From: CATQHQ01 sp965243805
Lineage (GTDB): Bacteria > Gemmatimonadota > Gemmatimonadetes > Longimicrobiales > Gaopeijiaceae
Reading direction: 5' to 3'
DNA length: 64,000 nt
Assembly: GCA_965243805.1 (NCBI GenBank)
Contig: OZ251577.1
Coordinates: 1,178,001-1,242,000 of the forward strand
The notes beneath the pieces were generated by a model. The model saw only the letters and a list, made by a program, of their open reading frames with translations. It was not told the DNA's origin and did not search any database. Each line of letters starts with the position of its first letter. The first letter of the stretch is position 1. A program made the translations under genes and the position numbers. This document shows, piece after piece, positions 40,571 to 48,817 of this stretch.

Positions 40571-41671
40571 ATGGCTGGCATGAACACGCACGTTAATCCC
40601 GACATCCGCAAGGCGGAAACGCTGCCCGGCCGCCTCTATCATTCCGACGAAGCCTACGACGTGCAGAGAGAGCGCGTCTTCGCTCGCGCTTGGCATTTCG
40701 TGGCCGACCTGAACCGAGTGAAGGCGCCGGGGCACGTGCTGCCGGTGGAGCTGCTCCCGGGTTGCCTGGACGAGCCGGTGGTGGTCGTTCGGGACGACCA
40801 GGGCGCGGTGCGCTGCCTGTCCAACGTGTGCACCCACCGAGGCGCCTTGGTGGTGGAGGGCGAGGGTCACGTCGCCAGCCTGAAGTGTCGGTACCACGGC
40901 CGTCGCTTCCACCTGGACGGCTCCTTTCGCTCCATGCCCGAGTTCGACGGCGTAGAGCGCTTCCCCTCTCCCGGCGACGACCTGCCGCGCCTGGCGACTG
41001 GCCGGTGGGGCCCGTTCCTCTTCGCCAACCTGGACCCGTCCCCCGCTTGTTCCTTCGACGAGTGGATCGCTCCCGTGGAGGAACGGTGCGGATGGATGCC
41101 CCTGGACCGGCTCCGCTTCGACGCCGCCGGCGCCCAGGAGTACCTGATCGACGCGAACTGGGCGCTGTACTGCGACAACTACCTGGAAGAGTTCCACATC
41201 CCCTACGTCCACCGCACCAGCCTGGGCGGACTGGACTACGACGCCTACCGCACCGAGTGCTTCGCCTGGTCCAACCTGCAGTTCGGCGTCGGTCGGGCCG
41301 GAGAGCCGGCGTTCGAGTTGCCCGACCAGCACCCGGACGCGGGCCAGTCCATGGCGGCGTACTACTTCTGGCTATTCCCCAACCTGATGCTGAACTTCTA
41401 TCCGTGGGGCGTGTCCATGAACGTGGTGGTGCCGCTGGGCAAGGGGCGGACCCGGGTGTCGTTCCTCCCCTTCGTGTGGGACGAGTCGCTCCGCGACCAG
41501 GGCGTCGGCGCCGACCTGCACCGGGTCGAGATGGAGGACGAGGAGGTGGTCGAGTCCCAGCACCGAGGACTGGCTTCCCGTCTGTACCGGCGAGGACGCT
41601 TCTCGCCACGCCGCGAAGTGGGCACTCACCACTTCCACCGACTGCTGGCCGAGGCGATGGAGACGGGCTGA
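40571..41671 (+). CDS. Rieske non-heme iron oxygenase, alpha subunit type
   Basis: A 366-residue protein. The Rieske 2Fe-2S site is in CTHRGALV and CRYHGRRF, and the mononuclear iron site is in DNYLEEFHIPYVH. This is the ring-hydroxylating or choline/carnitine-monooxygenase-like architecture; it uses O2 and electrons from a reductase not encoded here. The start is ambiguous among TTG 40562, ATG 40571 and ATG 40580, which lie in a small MAGMAGM repeat; no ribosome-binding site decides. Confidence 0.88.
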   Translation: MAGMNTHVNPDIRKAETLPGRLYHSDEAYDVQRERVFARAWHFVADLNRVKAPGHVLPVELLPGCLDEPVVVVRDDQGAVRCLSNVCTHRGALVVEGEGHVASLKCRYHGRRFHLDGSFRSMPEFDGVERFPSPGDDLPRLATGRWGPFLFANLDPSPACSFDEWIAPVEERCGWMPLDRLRFDAAGAQEYLIDANWALYCDNYLEEFHIPYVHRTSLGGLDYDAYRTECFAWSNLQFGVGRAGEPAFELPDQHPDAGQSMAAYYFWLFPNLMLNFYPWGVSMNVVVPLGKGRTRVSFLPFVWDESLRDQGVGADLHRVEMEDEEVVESQHRGLASRLYRRGRFSPRREVGTHHFHRLLAEAMETG

Positions 41672-41790
41672 CTTGTCGGCGGAGAGGCGATGGGGGCGAG
41701 CCGAAACCCCAGGCGGGAACCTGGAGCGGCGGACGGGGTAGAGAACGCAAGCGGCACAACGCCGCCCCACGCCGTCCAAGGAGGTTCGCA

Positions 41791-42465
41791 ATGGACAGGC
41801 CGCCAACCGACAAGCTCCTAGCCGACAAGCTCCTAGCCGACAAGCTCCTAGCCGACAAGCTCTCAGCCGACACGCTCCCGGAGCAGAGTTCCCAGCGTCC
41901 AGAACCCAAGATCGACATGGAACTCCTTCGTGCAGGCGATCCGGCTCTGTGGCAGGAGCTTGTCGAGTACGTCTCTCCCATCGTCGAGCAGCTCGTCCGC
42001 CGCTGGGGGAAGAACCCGTGGCACGCGGAGGAACTCACGCAGAAGGCGCTGGTTCGTATCTACGTCAAGCGCGCCTGCTACGCCGGCTCCGGTCCGTTCG
42101 CTGCATGGGCGTCCACGGTGGCGTTGAACGTCTTCCGGGCGGAGCACCGACTGGCCAAACGCGACCGGACGGAGCCTTTCGCCGACGACCACCCGCCGGA
42201 GGAAGCGCTGCAGGAGGATCCCGATCCGACACGCCAAATCCGTCGGGAACACCGGGCGCGGGTGGTCGGTAGGGCCGTCGAGAGGCTCGGGAAGCGGGAA
42301 CGGGAAGCGATCGTGGCGCGTTTCCTCGAAGATCGTTCGACCGCCGACGCGGCTCGCAAGCTGGACGTGACCGAACAGATCGTGCGCAGTCGCGTGCAGA
42401 GGGGCCTGAAGCAGCTCCGGAGGATGGAAGATGTGGTCGAGCTGATGATCCTCGCCGAAGTGTAG
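41791..42465 (+). CDS. ECF-type RNA polymerase sigma factor with N-terminal pentapeptide repeat
   Basis: A 224-residue protein. Region 2 (WHAEELTQKALVRIYVKRACY to FRAEHRLAKRD) and region 4 (LGKREREAIVARFLEDRSTADAARKL, then QIVRSRVQRGLKQLRRM) fit the extracytoplasmic-function sigma-70 group. Right after MDRPPT come five LLADK-type pentapeptides, a charged amphipathic leader absent from normal sigma factors. AAGGAGG precedes the ATG. No anti-sigma gene is next to it; an AraC-like gene follows 13 bases later and may be its partner. Confidence 0.88.
   Translation: MDRPPTDKLLADKLLADKLLADKLSADTLPEQSSQRPEPKIDMELLRAGDPALWQELVEYVSPIVEQLVRRWGKNPWHAEELTQKALVRIYVKRACYAGSGPFAAWASTVALNVFRAEHRLAKRDRTEPFADDHPPEEALQEDPDPTRQIRREHRARVVGRAVERLGKREREAIVARFLEDRSTADAARKLDVTEQIVRSRVQRGLKQLRRMEDVVELMILAEV
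41806..41880 (+). repeat. 15-bp x5 in-frame repeat in the sigma factor
   Basis: GCCGACAAGCTCCTA repeats with identical inner copies and small changes at the ends, encoding ADKLL. Confidence 0.97.
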
Positions 42466-42478
42466 GTGGGGGAACGAG

Positions 42479-43273
42479 ATGCCGCCGCCCGTCCTCGTGT
42501 TGCAGCGCGACCCGGGGCTTCGAGCCCGCATCCGAGCCGGCGTGCGGTCCGGCGCCGCGTTCGACCTGGTCGGCGGCTTGCGGTTTGCCGCCGGATGGCG
42601 CGAGCTGGGACGCCTGGCCAAAGAGTCGCCGGGTTCGCCCGCGGTCGTCGATCCGCACCACGGCGCCACTGGGTCGATCCCGTCCGAGGCGCTCTCCTTC
42701 CAGCGCGAGCATCCCGGCTGCCCATTGATCGGCTACGCCGCCATGGACTCGGACGACCGTCGTGGGCTCCTGGCTGCACGTGTGCGCTTGGTCGCACTGT
42801 TTCTGCCCGGCATCGACGACGGCCTCGTGCGCATTGGGTCGTCCGCGCTGCTCGGCGCCGACTACGATTCCGTGTTGCGCCTGAAGAAACGCCTTCGAGC
42901 CGCCGTGCCACCCGACGCTCGAAGCCTTGCCGACTTCTTGGTCCGGGAGACGGTCGGCCCGTGCCAAGTACAGATGCTGGCCCGACGCTTGGCGTGCTGT
43001 CGGCGCACGCTGAGGCGACGCTGTGCGTCCTGGGGAACGGCACCGCCGCGAAAGCTCGTGACGCTGGCGAAGCTCTTTCACGTGGAGCGGCTGGCCAGGT
43101 GGAGCGGCCGGCCCCGCGGCGCCGTCGCCTTGGCTGTGGCATACGCGGACTACGCCAACTACAAGCGGGCCGTCCGGCGCGAGTTCGGCTGTCCCCCGTC
43201 TGCCCTGGGACGGCTGACCGGAGTAGACGACATGGCTTCAAGGTTGATCGAGAGCTGCCGCGGACGGGGCTGA
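42479..43273 (+). CDS. AraC-like helix-turn-helix protein
   Basis: A 264-residue protein. The N-terminal half (VLVLQRDPGLRARIRAGVRSG) has a receiver-like pattern without clear phosphoacceptor residues. The C-terminal part (VQMLARRLACCRRTLRRRC, then GAVALAVAYADYANYKRAVRREF) is an AraC-type helix-turn-helix pair. It resembles in layout the regulator at 18.1 kb. It is probably co-transcribed with the sigma factor. Confidence 0.75.
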   Translation: MPPPVLVLQRDPGLRARIRAGVRSGAAFDLVGGLRFAAGWRELGRLAKESPGSPAVVDPHHGATGSIPSEALSFQREHPGCPLIGYAAMDSDDRRGLLAARVRLVALFLPGIDDGLVRIGSSALLGADYDSVLRLKKRLRAAVPPDARSLADFLVRETVGPCQVQMLARRLACCRRTLRRRCASWGTAPPRKLVTLAKLFHVERLARWSGRPRGAVALAVAYADYANYKRAVRREFGCPPSALGRLTGVDDMASRLIESCRGRG

Positions 43274-43298
43274 GCACCACTGAGGGCCGCCGGGTCGT

Positions 43299-43334
43299 AG
43301 GTTCACGGCGCACCTCACGAGGTTCACGGCGCAC
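43299..43334 (-). repeat. 15-bp direct repeat with 21-bp shift across a stop codon
   Basis: AGGTTCACGGCGCAC occurs at 43299 and 43320. On the minus strand the second copy contains the stop of the beta-propeller gene, and the first copy repeats the same codons and stop in frame downstream. Confidence 0.9.
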
Positions 43335-44478
43335 GTCGCGGAACGATCCGCCTCACCTCGACTTGGTATAGCCCCAAGTCGTCCCACTTTCTCAGGAGCA
43401 GGCGGTCTCCGTCGGCGTGGACCACCACTGTGGAGCGGGGCAGCCGCAGCCGACGGAGCGGTGAGCCGTCCTGCACCAGGTTGATCCATAGGCGCTCTTC
43501 AATGCCCGGTATGCCGCGTCCGCCCAACCACAGGCTGCCGTCGTGCGCAAGCACGAGGTGGCTGAAGCCGGTTGCGCTGTCCGGGAGCGGCGCCGCCTCG
43601 AGTCGCTTGGCCATCCGCACGCGAGTAATCGCCACCAGAGCAAACAACGAGTCGGTGACTCTCTGTCGCACCTCGTCGTTGGTGAGCGCTACGCCCGTGC
43701 CAGCGATCCGGACCTCGAGCCGCGGTGCGCCCGTCGGGTCCAGGACGGTCAGCTCCGGGCCTCCTTCCGAGACGAACAAGAGCCCGTCGGCGGCGGCGAA
43801 GCGGGTATAGGAGCCCACGGGCGGCGTGCCGACGCCCCGTCCGCCCGGTCCAACGTAGACGTCGGGTCCTGCAACCGACGCGACTTGGACAATAGAGTCG
43901 TCGGGACGCCAGCGCACGACGCTGTACGGCAACCGCTGGCGACCGGCTTCGTACTGCCCCGGATGGATGTGCGCTCCTTCGACCAGCCACATCTCGCCTG
44001 CCTCTGGACCGGGCCGCGCCACGAGTGGAGCCATCATTCCTTCGAACGTGGCCGTGCGGCCTTCCCCCGTCTCGGGGGAGAAGACGGAGTACCGGTAGCG
44101 CCGGTCGAACGCGAGCACGGAATCGCCGGGCCAGGAGTGCAGCGAGGCGAGTTCCAGGAACTCCAGGGGCCCTTTCCCCTTGCGACCGATCGTTCGTTGC
44201 AGACGCCCCGCCGAATCGAGGACGAGAATCCGGTGATTGCCCGGATCCGCCACCAGGATCAGTCCAGCGGCGCCGAATAGCCCCTGCGGCCTTCCGGCCA
44301 GGAAGCCGAGCTCGGCCTCGTCCAGCAGGAAGTCAGCGTCCTGGGCCAAGCTCCAGACCTCCAGGTCGCCTGCATTCCAGGAGACGACCGGGTGGCCAGC
44401 GGGCGGAGCTTCCCGATCACCGCCGCAACCAATGGCCATCCCCGCGAGGACCAAGGCCACGGAGATCTTCAACTTCAT
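43324..44478 (-). CDS. 6-bladed beta-propeller lipoprotein
   Basis: A 384-residue protein. The signal ends with the lipobox AIGC (MKLKISVALVLAGMAIGC). The body contains NHL/6-bladed propeller motifs such as GLILVADPGNHRILVLDSAGRLQRTIG. Such lipoproteins are frequent in Gemmatimonadota and Bacteroidota, with unknown ligands. The ATG overlaps the stop of the preceding propeller gene (ATGA), so they form a tandem pair of diverged paralogues. Confidence 0.85.
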   Translation of the reverse strand: MKLKISVALVLAGMAIGCGGDREAPPAGHPVVSWNAGDLEVWSLAQDADFLLDEAELGFLAGRPQGLFGAAGLILVADPGNHRILVLDSAGRLQRTIGRKGKGPLEFLELASLHSWPGDSVLAFDRRYRYSVFSPETGEGRTATFEGMMAPLVARPGPEAGEMWLVEGAHIHPGQYEAGRQRLPYSVVRWRPDDSIVQVASVAGPDVYVGPGGRGVGTPPVGSYTRFAAADGLLFVSEGGPELTVLDPTGAPRLEVRIAGTGVALTNDEVRQRVTDSLFALVAITRVRMAKRLEAAPLPDSATGFSHLVLAHDGSLWLGGRGIPGIEERLWINLVQDGSPLRRLRLPRSTVVVHADGDRLLLRKWDDLGLYQVEVRRIVPRRAP

Positions 44479-45581
44479 TGGTTGAACTCCACCCTGAAGG
44501 TCTGGACTTGCCAGAGGTGCTCGGAGTTGCGCGTTGCCACGTACAGCAGCGAGTCCGCTTCCACGACCTTGCCCGGGAGAGGAAGGTCGCGAGCCAGGAC
44601 TCGGCCGGATGCCAGGTCGAACATGTCGGCCCGCCAGCTCGGGTCGGCAACTGCGGTCTCCTCCGGGTTCCGGTCCTCCAGCACGACGACGACCAGGGAG
44701 TCGGAGAGCACGTGGATGCTGCGGACGGTTGTGAACGACCTGAGCCAGGCGTCGTACTTGGCTCGTCCGTCGGGGCCGGTGAAGCCCCATCGCTCCGGCT
44801 GGCTCGGCTGTCTGAACGAGGGCGAAGGGCCGCCGAACGTCTCCTTAAGCTGTCCCCCGCGATCGTAGCGATGCACGGGGTAGAGGGAGTTGACGACAGC
44901 CAGTTCGTCCCCCGCCGGTGCGGCATGAGTCATGAACCAGCCCGACCAGTACGGCACGCTCTCCATCCTCTCGTCCCGTGGATGGAAGGACGACTCGGGC
45001 GTTCCGTCGTACTGGAGGACCCGCACTTCGTTGCCGGGGCCTTCGGGCCTCATCAGGACCGCGGCGACCCTTTCCTCCCATGCGTGAATTGCGGTGAGGA
45101 AGTAGGTGTCGTCGACCGTGAAGACCGTATCCACGGCCAAGTCGCGGTCGATCCGCGCAACAGCGGCCGTCGGGCGGGCGGGATCGAAGGGCAGCGACCC
45201 GGGAGCGCCGGTCACGTACAGGTGATCGTCCCGCCCGACGATCACGCTCCTGGGGTTCGTTCCCGAGGGCTGCATGAGAGCTGCCGCGGTGCCGTCGGGT
45301 CCCGACACCGATGCCAAGTACTCGCCGCTGGGGTTGTACTTGTGAAGGTGCGCCGTCGAGCCGTCCAGGATGAACCACTGCCCGTCCGCGTTCACGGCCA
45401 GGTCCGCGACGTCGAGCACGGTCGGGGCGCCGGTGCCCTCCAGCGGAACCGTGCCCACATGCGCCAGCGTGGTTCCGGGCAGCTGGGCCGGCGGAAGATC
45501 GGGCTCGGACGCGCACGCGGCGACCAACACGGTCGCGACGATGCGGCGGAGGATCAGAGGTGCTTCCTCCAACCTCGCCAT
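44475..45581 (-). CDS. beta-propeller lipoprotein, paralogue
   Basis: A 368-residue protein. The lipobox VAAC follows a short signal (LRRIVATVLVAAC). Propeller-like strands include DLAVNADGQWFILDG and HLHKYNPSGEYLASV. It is translationally coupled to the downstream propeller gene. A 132-base spacer upstream contains a 6-bp inverted repeat and a TATAGG that could be a -10 element. Confidence 0.82.
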   Translation of the reverse strand: MARLEEAPLILRRIVATVLVAACASEPDLPPAQLPGTTLAHVGTVPLEGTGAPTVLDVADLAVNADGQWFILDGSTAHLHKYNPSGEYLASVSGPDGTAAALMQPSGTNPRSVIVGRDDHLYVTGAPGSLPFDPARPTAAVARIDRDLAVDTVFTVDDTYFLTAIHAWEERVAAVLMRPEGPGNEVRVLQYDGTPESSFHPRDERMESVPYWSGWFMTHAAPAGDELAVVNSLYPVHRYDRGGQLKETFGGPSPSFRQPSQPERWGFTGPDGRAKYDAWLRSFTTVRSIHVLSDSLVVVVLEDRNPEETAVADPSWRADMFDLASGRVLARDLPLPGKVVEADSLLYVATRNSEHLWQVQTFRVEFNQ

Positions 45582-45694
45582 GATGCTGCTCCCGGTGGCG
45601 GAGAAGCGAGCCTCGCAGGGTGCGGGGCCGTTCCTTGCGCCGCGCCCACCTCGCACGACTGCCCTATAGATGCATCCGATGCCGCCCGTGGTAT

Positions 45695-45707
45695 GTCCGA
45701 ATCGGAC
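45695..45707. other. inverted repeat in the spacer upstream of the propeller genes
   Basis: GTCCGA, A, TCGGAC forms a perfect 6-bp inverted repeat 7 bases past the LVIVD gene's stop. It may be a small operator or the top of a terminator; there is no T-tract. Confidence 0.35.
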
Positions 45708-45713
45708 AAGGAG

Positions 45714-47825
45714 CTACGGCAAGTCGGTGAACCTCATCGCCCAGAGGCCGGAGTTGATGTCGGCGAACCAGACCAGGTTCTTGTGGGGCATGACGCTCCA
45801 TGCGCCCGGCGAGTTGGGGATGAAGCCCACAGGGTCGAACGCTTTGTAGACGGCGATTTCGCGACCCTGCGAATACAGGTTCCCCATGAGTTCCCCGGAC
45901 ACGTCCACGAGTCGCATCCCGCCTTCGTAGTACGCTTGGTAGAGGATGTCGTCCTCAACCCAGATGTTGTGGGTGCCGAACTCGGAGACTTCGTAGCGCG
46001 CCACCATCTCGGGGTTCTCCGGATCGTCGAAGTCGATCACCTGGATGTAGCCCCAGCTGGCCCGGGGGTAGCCGCCCCTTCCGGTGACCGGGTCGTACTT
46101 CTGGCGGTAGTCGGGACCAATGCCCTCCCAGGCCATCCCCTCCCGCGTGAGGATCTCGTCGCCGATGAAGATGTAGAACTTGCCGGCGGACTCGGACACG
46201 TACGGGAAGGCGGCGTGTGTGGCGCCCGTGGGCACGGGGTAGGTGCTGATCAGGACCGGATCGTCTATTGCGCCGCCCCAGCGTCCGTTGCCCACGTCCA
46301 CGGCTACCAGTCCCGTACCCCACTCGGCGGAGTAGGCGATGCCGTCGTGGACCCACACGTCGTGCACGCGGCTGTTGGGGTGGTCGTACTCGGAGACGTA
46401 CTTGGGATCGTAGATGTCGCTCATGTCCAGGATCACGTACTTGTCGCCGTTGGAGAGGGCGAAGAGGTAGTCGTTGGTTGGGAAGGCGTTGTGGACGCCG
46501 CCGGTCAGTCCTTCGGTGTATTCGGCGGCGATCTTGGGATGGGCCGGGTCCGCCAAGTCCAGGATCACCACGCCGTTGCGCCGGTTGGAGGCTCCTTCGC
46601 GGGTCAGCGATGCGTAGCGGCCGTCGGGGGACACCTTGACGTCGTTGATGGAGCGGGCGTCGACCTGGATGGAGTCGGTCTTGACCACGTTGTCGGGGTC
46701 GGTCACGTCGAAGACGAAGCCGTGGCCGTCGGACTGCTTGGCGCCCACCAGGGCGTAGTCGCGGCCGTCCACGCCCTCGAATATCCAGAAGTCGGTGCTG
46801 TACACCCGCTCCTGGCGACCGCGCCCCACCACCTCCATCGAACGCACCACCGTGCGCGGCACCACCTGGAAGGTGCGCTCGGCGCGCAGAGGACCGGAGC
46901 GGGCGACGACGGTGAACTCGCCAGGCACGTCGGCGACGAAGCTGCCGTCGTCGATCTGTCCCGGGGCGGGCGGCGCCATGACGCCATGGGACGGCAGGTA
47001 GCGATGGCTCCACTCCACGGGTGCTTGTGCCACCACGGCGCCGGCGGCGTCGCGGACGACGGCCCGGAACGCCTGCACGTCTCCGGTGCGCACGGGCTCG
47101 GGACCCACAGCGCCGCCCTCGACGGAGATCGCGACCCCAGGGAACTCGGCCACGGTCTGGGCCAGCGCGCCGGTGCTGCCCTCGAAGGCGGCGGTGATCT
47201 GCACACTGCCGGGAGCGCGCCCGGTCACGTGGCCGAAGGCGTCCACCTCGGCTCGGCCCGGATCGGCGACGCTCCATGTGAACTCGGCGCCGGGGCGACG
47301 GGTGCCGTCGGCGTGGATCGCGACGGCTGTGTAGGTCGTGGTCGCGCCCACGTACAGGGGTCCGGCGCCGGTCACCTCTATCCGTGCCACGGTCGGCCAC
47401 TCCACCACGACGGGGAGCGCGAGCTGGATCGGCTGCCCGCCCGGACCCGGCCGTACGGTCGTGACCACGATCTCGTACTCGCCCACCTCCAGCCCGGTCA
47501 CCGAGTTCCCGTCGAGCGCAAGCCCCTGCCTGGGTGCCGCCACCCGAAGCGGCTCGTCCACCACTCGGCCCTGGCGGTCCACGGCCCGCACGGCAAAGAC
47601 GGCGGCGGCGCCCCGTGCCACGACCAAGGCTGGCGGGTCGGCCTCGAGTCGGACGGCGGTCTGGGCCGCAACCGGGGTTGCGAGGCCCGCCGGCGCCGCG
47701 AGGCTCGCCAGCGCGACCGCCAAGAAGCAGGCCGCGAGCGACGAGCGACAAGCCGCCAGCGACGAGAAATGGGCCGCGACACCGAGAGTGCGGCCGCTGG
47801 AGGTCGGGCAAGTCAATGGTCGCAT
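45714..47825 (-). CDS. exported LVIVD-repeat beta-propeller protein with Ig-like domains
   Basis: A 703-residue protein. An unusually long signal region contains a duplicated SSLAAC(R/F) heptad before LAVALASLAAPAGLA. Residues about 45-360 form three to four Ig-like (BIG2-type) beta domains (VARIEVTGAGPLYVGATTTYTAV). The C-terminal half has LVIVD-type repeats: VVILDLADPAHPKIAAEY, YVILDMSDIYDPKYVSEY, and IQVIDFDDPENPEMVARY. It is probably anchored at the cell surface; the function of LVIVD proteins is unknown. AGGAG precedes the ATG at 47825. Confidence 0.85.
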   Translation of the reverse strand: MRPLTCPTSSGRTLGVAAHFSSLAACRSSLAACFLAVALASLAAPAGLATPVAAQTAVRLEADPPALVVARGAAAVFAVRAVDRQGRVVDEPLRVAAPRQGLALDGNSVTGLEVGEYEIVVTTVRPGPGGQPIQLALPVVVEWPTVARIEVTGAGPLYVGATTTYTAVAIHADGTRRPGAEFTWSVADPGRAEVDAFGHVTGRAPGSVQITAAFEGSTGALAQTVAEFPGVAISVEGGAVGPEPVRTGDVQAFRAVVRDAAGAVVAQAPVEWSHRYLPSHGVMAPPAPGQIDDGSFVADVPGEFTVVARSGPLRAERTFQVVPRTVVRSMEVVGRGRQERVYSTDFWIFEGVDGRDYALVGAKQSDGHGFVFDVTDPDNVVKTDSIQVDARSINDVKVSPDGRYASLTREGASNRRNGVVILDLADPAHPKIAAEYTEGLTGGVHNAFPTNDYLFALSNGDKYVILDMSDIYDPKYVSEYDHPNSRVHDVWVHDGIAYSAEWGTGLVAVDVGNGRWGGAIDDPVLISTYPVPTGATHAAFPYVSESAGKFYIFIGDEILTREGMAWEGIGPDYRQKYDPVTGRGGYPRASWGYIQVIDFDDPENPEMVARYEVSEFGTHNIWVEDDILYQAYYEGGMRLVDVSGELMGNLYSQGREIAVYKAFDPVGFIPNSPGAWSVMPHKNLVWFADINSGLWAMRFTDLP
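47731..47772 (-). repeat. 21-bp x2 repeat inside a signal peptide
   Basis: Two related 21-bp units encode SSLAACR and SSLAACF, so a tandem duplication lengthened the signal region of the LVIVD protein. Confidence 0.8.
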
Positions 47826-47911
47826 CGCTTTCGCTCCTGGTCCTGAGGTCCACTGTCGAGCCGCCCAGCCGAACCGTGTGCTCGGCATGAACCGGCCTTG
47901 GCCAAGATCAA

Positions 47912-47935
47912 CCCTGGCGCCTGTCTCCGCCAGGG
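47912..47935 (-). terminator. hairpin after the Nudix gene
   Basis: CCCTGGCG and CGCCAGGG pair over 8 bases with an 8-base loop, 35 bases past the Nudix stop on the minus strand, followed on that strand by TTGATCTTGG. It separates the Nudix gene from the LVIVD gene. Confidence 0.55.
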
Positions 47936-47969
47936 ACTGGCCCAAGACTGACCACGACTGGGGCCAGGA

Positions 47970-48815
47970 CTAGGGCGAGAGTCCGGCGGTGCTGGGCGGA
48001 TCGGCTGGCGGGTCGGCGAAGCCCTGGGTGCGCTCCGGTTGGAGGCGGGGGACTGGGCGGCCCCGCCAGAAGGCCAGCAGGGCAGCCACCGTTGGGAACG
48101 ACTGCATGGCGTCCAGCGTGCGGACCGTGGGACGCATGAGCGGAAGGCGGCCTTCTCCGCTGCGGGCCAGGGCGTCGCTGGGCGAGAGCCAGAGTGCGCC
48201 GGCGATCTCCTGCCCGTCCGGGACGACCCGGGCGCCGGCGGGAGCCCGCGCGGCGAAGAAGCGGGTGTCGTAGCGGCGGGGGGAGTCGGCGGGAGTGACC
48301 CAGTGCGCGATGTACTCCAGAGCGGCGCCGTTCAGGCGAGCGCCCAGGCGCTCCAATGTGGCACCGAACGACTGGCCGCCCTCCAGCAGCGCGGTGCGGG
48401 CAGTCGCGTTCCCCTCGGCAGCCGCAGCGGAGAGCGAAGCAGCGGCTTTCCCTTCGGCATCCGCGCCGGTCACCGACGCGCACGCGAGAATGCCGGTCTC
48501 CTCGAAGGTCTCCCGCACGGCGGCGCCGTAGTAGGCCAAGGCGGGCGGACGCGCTCCGGCGGGCAGCTCCAGCCGGACCCGGGCGGCCTCCGCGTCGAGG
48601 CCGTTCCAGAGCCGCGCCATGGCGTCGTCGCCGTCGGCTGAATCCACCCGGCCGCCGGGAAAGACATAGGCACCGGGCGCGAACCGGGTGGCGCGGCTGC
48701 GGCGCAGCAGGAGGACCTCCGGTCCCGCCGTCGCGTCCCGCAGAAGGACCAGCGTGGCCGCGGGCAGAGGGAGCGCGGCCGTCGCGGGTAGAGAGAGCGC
48801 GGCCGTCTTCGCCAC
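47970..48815 (-). CDS. Nudix hydrolase
   Basis: A 281-residue protein. FAPGAYVFPGGRVD and AAVRETFEETGIL form a Nudix box split by an insertion, as in the NUDT19/NudL-like group that cleaves CoA or acyl-CoA derivatives. A second insertion with ASLSAAAAEGNATA follows. The N-terminus contains the duplicated segment AALSLPAT / AALPLPAA. The GTG at 48815 lies 2 bases after the stop of the gamma-glutamyltransferase gene and is preferred over an overlapping earlier start. Confidence 0.82.
   Translation of the reverse strand: MAKTAALSLPATAALPLPAATLVLLRDATAGPEVLLLRRSRATRFAPGAYVFPGGRVDSADGDDAMARLWNGLDAEAARVRLELPAGARPPALAYYGAAVRETFEETGILACASVTGADAEGKAAASLSAAAAEGNATARTALLEGGQSFGATLERLGARLNGAALEYIAHWVTPADSPRRYDTRFFAARAPAGARVVPDGQEIAGALWLSPSDALARSGEGRLPLMRPTVRTLDAMQSFPTVAALLAFWRGRPVPRLQPERTQGFADPPADPPSTAGLSP
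48760..48807 (-). repeat. 24-bp x2 in-frame repeat in the Nudix N-terminus
   Basis: Two units of the form GCGGG(C/T)AGAG(G/A)GAGCGCGG plus CCGTC encode eight-residue copies at the start of the Nudix protein. Confidence 0.85.
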
Positions 48816-48817
48816 CC

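Noticed and set aside
38876..41332. 818-codon minus-strand frame
   Set aside because: Shadow of the GH3 and Rieske genes.
45582..45713. Possible tRNA or small RNA in the propeller spacer
   Set aside because: There is only a 6-bp inverted repeat with a 1-base centre; no cloverleaf arms or T-loop sequence can be formed.
44025..47846. 1,273-codon plus-strand frame
   Set aside because: Shadow of the propeller and LVIVD genes; rich in Arg, Gly and His without domains.
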